Shown: one piece after another, positions 11,601 to 19,304 of the stretch
How the letters are laid out: each line of letters starts with the position of its first letter
Position numbering within the stretch: position 1 is the stretch's first letter
NCBI GenBank assembly: GCA_963556695.1
Contig: CAUWAG010000020.1
Location: 3,534,001 to 3,598,000, forward strand
DNA from: Anthostomella pinea
Lineage: Eukaryota; Ascomycota; Sordariomycetes; Xylariales; Xylariaceae
Reading direction: 5' to 3'
DNA: 64,000 bases
Program-made: the position numbers and the translations under genes
Notes under the pieces: model-generated
What the model was told of the DNA's origin: nothing
Database searches by the model: none
Seen by the model: only the letters and a program-made list of their open reading frames with translations

Positions 11601-13472
11601 TGCCTCCGAGGTGCTCACCCAGCTCGGGGCTCTCCCCTCCCGTTCCTGCCATTCCTCTACCCGAATCTCTTCCGCTCCGCATCTCGCATACCTCGAACAA
11701 GCCGCGGCATCACGACCCTCGGCCCATCCTCGAGCTCCAGCACCAGCAGCAGTAATGGCGCCACCGAGCCCTCGTCCTCCAGCGACGCGCTGCCGACATC
11801 GCGCCTGAACCCGACCCCCGATGACTACTCGATATCCTCCTTCGCCGACAAGGCCAAGATCACGATACACGCGGGCGGCGGCGGACACGGCTGCATCTCC
11901 TTCCTCAGAGAAGCCTTCATGGACAACGGCCCCGCGAACGGCGGCGACGGCGGGCACGGCGGCAACGTCTACATCCAGGCGGCCCACGGCGAGACGTCCC
12001 TGCACAAGCTGTCGCGGCGGCGGATCATACGCGCCGAAAGGGGCAAGACCGGCCAGGGCAGCAGCCGGGGCGGCGCGCGCGGCGAAGACGTCATCATCAA
12101 GGTGCCCGTGGGCACTGTGGTCCGCGAGATTCAGCGCATCGACCCCATGGTCGACGAGCAGGCCGCGTACCACGCGGCGCGCGCCAAGGACCGCGAGTAC
12201 CGGGAACGCGTGAAGGAGGCCGAGGCCGCAGCCGCAAAGCTGGACGCCGAGAACGGCATCGCCGTCGACGCCGAGGACGTCATGCGCGCCATCCCCGACC
12301 TGCCCGAGCAGCCCGACCACCCGAACCTGCACAAGTTCATCCTGTACCCGGGCATCTCGGCGAGCGAGCGGCGCAGCCTGACGCTGCCGCGTCTGCCGCG
12401 CCGCGAGCGCCTGTACGCGCAGCCCGAGGCGCCCATCCAGCTGGACCTCTCGACGCCGACGCAGCGGCCGATCCTGCTGGCCGCGGGCGGCATCGGCGGC
12501 CTGGGCAACCCGCACTTCGTGTCCAAGGACCGGCCGAAGCCACTGTTCGCGACGAAAGGTGAGCGCGCCGTGACCGTGCAGCTCGAGCTCGAGCTGAAGC
12601 TGCTCGCCGACGTGGGTCTCGTGGGCCTCCCCAACGCGGGCAAGAGCACGCTCCTGCGCGCGCTGACGCGCTCGCGCGCCCGCGTCGGCAACTGGGCCTT
12701 CACGACGCTGCAGCCCAACATCGGCACCGTGGTGCTGGACAACCACAAGGGCCGCCCCATCGCGGTGCCCAAGCCCTCGCGCCCGGCCTCCCACGCCGTC
12801 GTCCACGACGCCACGCATGGCTCCGTCGTCATCGCGCAGCCCGAGCAGACTGGAGAAGGCCCTGAGCTCCGTACGCGCTTCACCGTCGCCGATATCCCGG
12901 GCCTGATCGAGGGCGCGCACCTCGACCGCGGGCTCGGCGTCGCGTTCCTGCGCCACGTCGAGCGCGCCGGCGTGCTGGCCTTCGTCGTCGATCTCGCGGC
13001 CGGCGATGCGGTGGAGGCGCTCAAGGCGCTGTGGACTGAGGTCGGGCTGTATGCGCGCATGCGCGAGGACGAGGAGAAGGAGCGCGAGGTCGCGGGCCGC
13101 ATCGACTGGGAGGGGGATGGTGGTGTTGGGAGTGGAAATGGCAGCAGTGGTCCGTTCGGCGGGAGGTTGGGTGGGGGACAAATGATGGTAGCTGCTGATA
13201 TGCAGGACCCCATCGCAGAGGGCGAGACGGGCTTGCACATCGCGGCCAAGCCGTGGTTCGTCATTGCCACCAAGGGCGACCTGACCGGCACCCAGGACAA
13301 CTACGCGAAGCTCAAGGACTACCTGGCCGCGGTCACGGACGGCCGCGAGCCGCACCCCAGCGGCGTCGAGGGCGCGTGGACCGAGGACTGCGCTGCCATA
13401 CCCGTGAGCGCCATACATGGCCATGGCGTGGACAGGATTGTACATTGGACGGTGGGATTGCTGGATGACTGA
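11601..13472 (+). CDS. MTG2: Mitochondrial Obg/CgtA-family GTPase (Mtg2-like), start exon unresolved
   Basis: Obg GTPases of mitochondria assist assembly of the large ribosomal subunit. The frame is open from 11601 to the TGA at 13470-13472. It begins with a presequence-like stretch (PFLYPNLFRSASRIPRTSRG) followed by a Ser-rich linker. The glycine-rich Obg fold follows (KITIHAGGGGHGCISFLREA, then NGGDGGHGGNVYI). The G domain has G1 GLPNAGKST, G3 DIPGLIEGAH and G4 TKGD, plus FTTLQPNIG in switch I. There are long insertions in the Obg fold and before G4, as in other fungal homologues. No in-frame ATG precedes the Obg fold, so the start must be in an upstream exon. The nearest ATG (11546, with a possible GTAGAA donor at 11560) does not fit the phase of the obvious acceptor at 11621-11622. 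It is convergent with TRM4. Confidence 0.88.
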   Translation, partial: CLRGAHPARGSPLPFLPFLYPNLFRSASRIPRTSRGITTLGPSSSSSTSSSNGATEPSSSSDALPTSRLNPTPDDYSISSFADKAKITIHAGGGGHGCISFLREAFMDNGPANGGDGGHGGNVYIQAAHGETSLHKLSRRRIIRAERGKTGQGSSRGGARGEDVIIKVPVGTVVREIQRIDPMVDEQAAYHAARAKDREYRERVKEAEAAAAKLDAENGIAVDAEDVMRAIPDLPEQPDHPNLHKFILYPGISASERRSLTLPRLPRRERLYAQPEAPIQLDLSTPTQRPILLAAGGIGGLGNPHFVSKDRPKPLFATKGERAVTVQLELELKLLADVGLVGLPNAGKSTLLRALTRSRARVGNWAFTTLQPNIGTVVLDNHKGRPIAVPKPSRPASHAVVHDATHGSVVIAQPEQTGEGPELRTRFTVADIPGLIEGAHLDRGLGVAFLRHVERAGVLAFVVDLAAGDAVEALKALWTEVGLYARMREDEEKEREVAGRIDWEGDGGVGSGNGSSGPFGGRLGGGQMMVAADMQDPIAEGETGLHIAAKPWFVIATKGDLTGTQDNYAKLKDYLAAVTDGREPHPSGVEGAWTEDCAAIPVSAIHGHGVDRIVHWTVGLLDD

Positions 13473-13630
13473 TCATATTGACGGGGTTCCTGGGTACCGA
13501 GTGTATACTAGCTAGCTTGAAGTGTAACAACAAGTGTGTAACAACCAAAGCTACGAGTGTATATAAAGCAGCGTGCGCGATGATCTATCTCTCAGCAAAT
13601 GTCGCCTTGACATGATCAACTCGGGCGCCA

Positions 13631-13795
13631 TCATGCATCCGTGACTCTGGATGAGAATTCCATATCATCCATGTCCATCTGCAGCTTGTAGGCCGTGTCC
13701 CACGACATCTCGGATTCCTCATTTTTCATGGCCGTGTCGCCAGCGTCGTCCTTGGCCTCGTCTTTGACGCGAAGTGGGAGTCGGCGGTATTCCTT
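13631..13795 (-). other. In-frame 54-codon open tail after the TRM4 TAG
   Basis: Reading on from TAG 13798-13796, the TRM4 frame gives KEYRRLPLRV, then about 40 more residues rich in Asp, Glu, Lys and Met (including EESEMSWDTAYKLQMDMDD), and ends at a TGA (13633-13631). About 70 percent of codons end in G or C. The composition continues the acidic tail upstream and looks like genuine protein. It may be reached by stop recoding or may be an ancestral C-terminus cut off by a single base change. Confidence 0.6.
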
Positions 13796-16375
13796 CTAGG
13801 AATCCATCTTGCTTCTCTCGTCTGCTTCCTCGTCTTTCACCACATCTTCGTTGGTCATTTCCACGTCCTCGACTTCTTCCTTTGCTTTTTTCTTGACGTC
13901 AGTTTCGGCAGCCTCTTCTTCCTTCGCTTCTTTCTTGACGTCGGCTTCAGCAGCCTCTGCGTCCTTCGCCGCCTTGTCCTTGAGGGACAAATTGATAACG
14001 GGCGTCGTGTCGTTGTAGATCCGAAGTAGCATTGCCGACCGATCTTCCTTGGGCAGCATCAGATTCAGCGAGTGGAAACTCTTCCACAGCGGGAGAACCA
14101 TGCGCTCTGAGAAGTCAGGGTCGCTGCCATCGGGTTCGACGCTGAGCACACAGCAGCCCATGCCGATGTCCCTGCACCTCTCCCCAATCTCGTTTAGCTT
14201 CTTCCAGCCGTCGTCAATGAACTTCGGGAACATCTCCTTTAGAAGCATGTGGAAGGTCTCCTTGTTGGTCAGACGAACTACCCGTTCAGGTCCGATGTAT
14301 GCTTGGATAATTGCCATGCCTTCGGACTGTATCCGCCATCGGCAGACCTCGGCGGATGGCGCATCCTGCTTCATGAACATCTTGACACCTCCATGGACAA
14401 ACTTGACTCCGCGCCCTTCATTCTCAACCAGTATATCTCGGACAAGGGCGCTAGTATAGTATATAGCCTTCGCAGGTTCACCCATCGCATTCCGTACCAT
14501 GAATCGGTTTGAAGGGAATCGGGGCGAGACTTTGTAGAATGTCTGTATACTCTTAATCACCTCGTGATCCGGAGACAGGAATTTGAATGGTTCTTCGTTC
14601 TGGTCATTCGCACGGTTGACTCGTCGATCAGCTGTAGGCCGAGGCGCTGGGGAGTCGGTTTTGACGGGCTCAGGAGCTTTCTCCTTGGATTCGGGAACTT
14701 TTTCGACCTTGACATCTGACTTCTCACTCGACGGCGCTTCCATTTTCGCCTTCTTAGCTTCTGGGCTAATGCTGGCCCCTTCATCTTCAAGAGTCCTCTT
14801 AGAGCCTGCGGGTGGAAGCACATCGGTCGGCTCGCCAGCAGCAGCTTTCGCTCCCTCTATTATCTCCACCTTGGTGGCAGACTCCGTGTCCTCAACCTGC
14901 GGTGTAGCAAGACTCGTCGCCCCGTTCGAAAAGCCACGCTGCGAAAAGTTCTCTGGTCTGGCCTTGAACTCGGCCTTCTTCTCGAGGACGGTGATGAAGA
15001 ACCCGCCGGTATCTTGTTGATGGGCATACACTCGCATGCAACGGTCCAAAGGGAGGCCGGAGGAGTCGCTCGTATCGGGCCTGACGAACATGGACTCTGA
15101 TAATTTGCCAGGCATCTCACCACCGGTCAAGACATGCTGCTGGACTTCTTCCCAGTTGCTCCAGATGCGGCCGGACTTGTCCATGACCTGCCATTGATGC
15201 ATGCCAGGTTTGCGCTTCAGCAGTGGGAGCCTGTCTTTGCAATCGATGATCTCAATCTTGTTGGGGCCACCACAACGCTCAATCGCTGACGCAACGACAG
15301 CCTCGTTCTCGATAGGGTTCATACTGCAAGTCGAGTACACGACTCTGCCGCCGACCTTCAACATTTGAAAAGCCCGAACCAAGATTCTAGCCTGGGTCAC
15401 ATGGAGACCCATAGCATTGCCTGGCTGCCAGTCTTTCCATATAGCCATATTCTTCCTCAGGGTGCCGTCGCCCGTGCAGGGTACGTCAGCGAGGATTCTG
15501 TCGAACTTGAGATACTCGGGCTTGCCAACATCGGCCGGGTCGTGGGGAATTCTGAGAGCAGGGTAGAGAGTTGCGTCGTGATTCGTGACTAAGAGGTTTG
15601 GGGAAGCAAGTCGCTTGAGCTGGTGGACCAACATGTGGCATCTCTTATACTCGGCGTCGTTGGCGACAAGGAGCCCGGTCGCTCTTCCGTCGTCACCAGC
15701 ATCCTCGTCGAGATCAACATCTTCCTGGCCCGTCGTCTCGGGCTGGGTCTCGCCGAATGCCTCCATGAATTTCCGCATCCTAGCCTCCTCGCCGGTGTGG
15801 ATCATCTCGAGCAGCTGGGCCGACTTGCTTCCCGGGGCCGCGCACAGGTCCAAGACGGTCATGCCCGGCTTGAGATCCATGACTAGGGGCGGGATCATGC
15901 TAACCAGTTCTTGTCTGCTGATGTTGCCAACGCTCGTCTCGGAAACCAGGAACTTCTGGAAGGAAGCGAAGGGAGGAAACTTTCGTATGACTTGTTTCGG
16001 GGTGTTCATGGAATAGGCCAGCTCGTCGGGGTACCAAGGAACAGGCTGGGGAGCTTGTACGGGTGCGCCATCGAAGCGCTCGATCTTGACAATCTCTGGC
16101 GCGTATCTCGCCTCGAGCAGTCGTCTGACGGCGAGCGCATGGCCTTTCGATCCACAGAAGCGGAAGGAGTTGGGTAGTTCCCTCTTCAGCGCATTCCAGA
16201 ACTCTTCTCTCCCGGCGTCGTCCTCAAACGGAAGCGCAGAGTTGTAGTATCGCTCGAGCTTTTCGTTCTGCTTGGGGATGTCTGAGTAATTGGTGCGGTA
16301 GCCATCGTTGCGCGCCGGAGGGCGATCTGAACCGCCTTTGCGACCTCCTCGAGACTTCTTATTACTACGCCCCAT
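13796..16375 (-). CDS. TRM4: tRNA (cytosine-5-)-methyltransferase, Trm4/Ncl1 (NSUN2 family)
   Basis: This enzyme methylates cytosine C5 in tRNAs in the nucleus using S-adenosylmethionine. A single exon encodes 859 residues to TAG, versus 684 in yeast; the excess is a disordered C-terminus. The RNA m5C methyltransferase core is intact: motif I LDLCAAPGSKS (about 175-185), the PC motif ADVPCTGDGT with Cys300, and the TC motif YSTCSMNPIENEAV with Cys350, the catalytic nucleophile. A basic start MGRSNKKSRGGRKGG suggests nuclear targeting. The ATG at 16375 was chosen because the upstream in-frame stretch to 16588 is not protein-like. Near the C-terminus an acidic unit of about 15 residues (AAEADVKKEAKEEE / AAETDVKKKAKEEV) is duplicated. 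The TAG is followed by 54 more open codons (13631-13795). Confidence 0.95.
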   Translation of the reverse strand: MGRSNKKSRGGRKGGSDRPPARNDGYRTNYSDIPKQNEKLERYYNSALPFEDDAGREEFWNALKRELPNSFRFCGSKGHALAVRRLLEARYAPEIVKIERFDGAPVQAPQPVPWYPDELAYSMNTPKQVIRKFPPFASFQKFLVSETSVGNISRQELVSMIPPLVMDLKPGMTVLDLCAAPGSKSAQLLEMIHTGEEARMRKFMEAFGETQPETTGQEDVDLDEDAGDDGRATGLLVANDAEYKRCHMLVHQLKRLASPNLLVTNHDATLYPALRIPHDPADVGKPEYLKFDRILADVPCTGDGTLRKNMAIWKDWQPGNAMGLHVTQARILVRAFQMLKVGGRVVYSTCSMNPIENEAVVASAIERCGGPNKIEIIDCKDRLPLLKRKPGMHQWQVMDKSGRIWSNWEEVQQHVLTGGEMPGKLSESMFVRPDTSDSSGLPLDRCMRVYAHQQDTGGFFITVLEKKAEFKARPENFSQRGFSNGATSLATPQVEDTESATKVEIIEGAKAAAGEPTDVLPPAGSKRTLEDEGASISPEAKKAKMEAPSSEKSDVKVEKVPESKEKAPEPVKTDSPAPRPTADRRVNRANDQNEEPFKFLSPDHEVIKSIQTFYKVSPRFPSNRFMVRNAMGEPAKAIYYTSALVRDILVENEGRGVKFVHGGVKMFMKQDAPSAEVCRWRIQSEGMAIIQAYIGPERVVRLTNKETFHMLLKEMFPKFIDDGWKKLNEIGERCRDIGMGCCVLSVEPDGSDPDFSERMVLPLWKSFHSLNLMLPKEDRSAMLLRIYNDTTPVINLSLKDKAAKDAEAAEADVKKEAKEEEAAETDVKKKAKEEVEDVEMTNEDVVKDEEADERSKMDS

Positions 16376-17488
16376 TGTAGACTGCTTGCTGGGAGGACCG
16401 CTGGTATTGTGCGTTACTCTGCTGTTATATCCTCGAAGAAAAACAATATATCTAGAGTCTATGCCGTCGCTATGTCTTTTGGTGGTGGTGTTGTGTTGGG
16501 AAGGTAGAGAAAATCTATGGGATGTGAAGTTTTCGTAAAGCTGTCGAGGCAGCTTCAATTCACCAATTCGACCCCACCAAAGCTCCAAAGCAGCAGAGTG
16601 ATGCGAGTCACCAAGAGGCCCATTTATTTGGGGCTATTGCCCAATCAAAAGTTAGCAAGCTAGAGGGGCTGCAGCCCACTGCCCTTCTGCTGACTACTAC
16701 CTAACCTGTCTCTATCATAATAACATACAAACTTCTTCACTGCTCGCATTTCAACGTCTGTATTTGAGGACGATTGTAACTTTTTATATCGTGCCTCCCC
16801 CATATGCGGAAGGCACGGCTGTCCGGAGCCTCGCCGCAAGGAAGTCCCAATGCGCAACATCTTCCTAGCATCCCCCAGCTACCCTCACACGAAAAATAGC
16901 GAACGACCACGCAGATGATCGACGATGTTGAGAGGCTGTTGCTGAGATCTGCCACGACGCACCTATTACAGCATCGCACGTCGATGCAAAGAAAAGAGAG
17001 CATTGCTGTCAAGTTCTTTGGGTTCTTCTGTACGTCAAATACGGATCATGATCAAGACTCTTCGGCGGAAGAGTACATGACACAGTACCAGCGTGTACTC
17101 CCTGTCTGTCCCATGCACACTCACACTGTCTTCGTGCAGCCTGTGCTATTGTGAAGACCTTCGCATGAGTCTATGCATATAAGCCGGAGCCTTGCCCAAT
17201 ACTCTGCGTACTCGTTCCCTTTCCAGTGAGATTCCTTTGGCCCCCAACCTGCGCAAGTCGCTTGTAGGACGATTATTGAAGCCGGACGGCTTACCCTACG
17301 CATTGGGACGTCGAGCGCCACCGAACCAGCCTTGAGATGGAACATAGTCGCTGGGAAGCCGCGCGGCAGCTTGCTCAGCTCCTCGGTGAAGGTAGCTTAT
17401 ATACGACAGGACGTGGAAGGCATTTGTTCAAACCCCCATCCGCATCCATATCCTGCTTAAGGCCAGCCTGCAGCAATACAGTCGTGAG
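16376..17488. other. Intergenic, divergent promoters of TRM4 and the NmrA-like gene
   Basis: I see no coding content. Small frames at 16737-17012 (-) and 16915-17154 (+) lack family features and coding bias. Confidence 0.65.
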
Positions 17489-18559
17489 ATGTCCACCAGA
17501 AAGGAGATGGGTGCCACCGTCGCCATTGCCGGCTTCACAGGCAGGCTTGCCCGCCTGATCACCGAAGCTCTCGTTCGCCAGCATCCAGGAGTCGTCGTCC
17601 ATGGTATCTGTCGCTCACCAGAAAAGGTCGACCCCAAGCTGCGTTCGATCTCGAACGTCAAGGTCTTCCAAGCTTCTTCTGACGATGCCGAAGCTATAAA
17701 GCGTGCTCTCCTCGGAGTCGATGTTTGCATCTGCTGCTATCTCGGGGACAATGGGTTGATGATCGAAGGCCAGAAGACCCTCGTAGACGCTTGTATAGCC
17801 GCCGGCGTTCAGAGATACATTGCTTCAGACTGGTGCCTTGACTATCGTCCCTTGGAGCTTGGTGATCATCCCACGAAAGATCCCATGATCATTATGCGGG
17901 CGTACTTGGAGGAGAAGGAGAAGGCCGGGTCGATCTCAGGGGTGCACATCTTGAACGGTGCTTTGACTGAGTATGTACTTCTTCTGCGCTGGGCAGGGGG
18001 GAGCTGACTCGGCTCTTTTCGCAGAGTTGCCTGGGCACCGTTCGTGGGCTGGGTCGATGCGGCTAATGCGACGTTCCGATACTATGGGACTGGCGACGAG
18101 CCACTCGACATGACGACCATGCCGGACGCAGCAGAGTACACCGCAGAGGTGGCGTACGATAAGAGCGCCAAAGGCTTCTTTCAAAGTGAGTATAGCAGTC
18201 TCTGAATCGCGCTTTTCTCCACATCGTCGGCTGACACCGTCATAGTTGTCGGCGACCGCATCTCCGTCAAAGGCATGGCGCAAGCCTACTCCCACGCCTA
18301 CGGCGTCGAGCCCAAGGTCGAGTGCCAAGGATCGCTCGATGAGCTATACAAGTCGGCGAAAGAAAGCTTCAAGCAAGACCCGAAGAATGCTTATGCTTGG
18401 ATGGGTCCGCATTACCAGTACTACATGGGCAATGGCTCAACAACGCTCCGCGGGACCCTGGATCATGATCGCTACCTGGGCTTCAAGCCAAAGTCAGTGG
18501 AAGAGTTCTTGAAGGAGTATACGAAAGACTCGGTCGGTAATGCATACAGGAGCATGTGA
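17489..18559 (+). CDS. NmrA-like / isoflavone-reductase-like NAD(P)-binding protein
   Basis: Exons are 17489-17970, 18025-18185 and 18246-18559; the introns (54 and 60 bp) have branch sites GCTGAC and the second a GTGAGT donor. The product is 318 residues, the usual size for atypical short-chain dehydrogenases of the NmrA/isoflavone-reductase type. The Rossmann start VAIAGFTGRLARLI replaces the classic GxxGxxG with a GFTGRLA form. A GVDVCICCYLGDNGLMIEGQ stretch follows, then YIASDWCLDYRP, at the position of the substrate-site strand. The C-terminal half (KDSVGNAYRSM) is less conserved. Such proteins are cytosolic and act either as redox sensors (NmrA) or as reductases of phenolic metabolites; the sequence does not decide which. 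A second, distinct member lies at 32177-33336. Met7 is an alternative start. Confidence 0.85.
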
Positions 18560-19304
18560 GATGCACTCGTTGCGGGAGACAAAAGGAGATTTGAAGTTGG
18601 AGAAGGGACAGGACATACTTACTACTTACATTCGTTCAACACAGCCTTCACACTGGCCATCCCCTTGTCCAGAATATACGCCATTCGTCGAACTCCTTCC
18701 GGGCGTTGCTCACTCCAGTAGGGAAGAAAGCGTAATGACTTCTCAATACCGAGTTGCTCAAGCCATTCAAGTACGCATATATCCTTCGGCACTCGATCTT
18801 CGCAAACCCGGCGATCCACCATTGTTCGATGCGGCCGAACAGAGCAGACCAAAGGCCGAGTATCAACAGCGCTTTGCTGTCATTCGCTTTTGTAAGACCA
18901 TTTAATTGTGCTGGTAGGTCCGCAATGATGGAAGGCCATTTATTAAGTACGTTGCTTGTGAGTGAAGTGCCGGTAATCGATGTGAGATGCCAGTAACCTA
19001 GTCTCAAACCGGCCATAACAATCGTCTTCAATTTCGATGACTTACATCGTGTAGTGGCTGAACCCTAGGCGAAGAATGTAGTACTAAATGCTGATTCGGC
19101 CTTAGCAAAGCGCTGAACATACGATTTGACACATACTCCATTCCGCCAAGGGGCGTGTTTTCAGCTGAGGCTGAGCCTGGCTTCCGGCAGGCCTCCTCCT
19201 TCACACCGACGAGCTACCTAGGTATGTAGTATGTCGGTAGAAACCCCATATCGCAGTCCAAGGACCCGCGATGCCTTCTTTAAATCCATCATTCCACGAG
19301 AACA
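18560..19304. other. Intergenic, possible small gene or remnant on the minus strand
   Basis: This carries the promoter of the HET-domain gene, with a palindrome TACCTAGGTA at 19215-19224. A possible small or decayed minus-strand gene at 18622-19141 is given separately. Confidence 0.5.
18622..19141 (-). pseudogene. Possible small or decayed gene, not recognised
   Basis: A first exon can be read from ATG 19141 to 19046 (32 codons, starting MEYVSNRMFSALLRPN), followed by a good GTAAGT donor. Downstream two overlapping minus frames look partly protein-like: one with SKALLILGLWSALFGRIEQW, the other with LEWLEQLGIEKSLRFLPYWS and ending AVLNECK at a TAG. I could not join them by splice sites with correct phase. 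It may be a short gene with misread introns, the tail of a decayed gene, or chance. No family is recognised. Confidence 0.25.

Noticed and set aside
12131..13300. Second minus-strand frame of 389 codons
   Set aside because: Also antisense to the GTPase; Ser/Arg/Pro-rich composition typical of GC-rich shadows.
11544..13445. Minus-strand frame of 633 codons
   Set aside because: Antisense shadow of the very GC-rich Obg-like GTPase; the plus frame has all G motifs, and the minus translation is Ala/Arg/Gly/Val-rich without a domain.
16376..16588. In-frame upstream extension of TRM4 (71 codons)
   Set aside because: No family similarity, and it precedes the basic MGRSNKK start; taken as 5' UTR.
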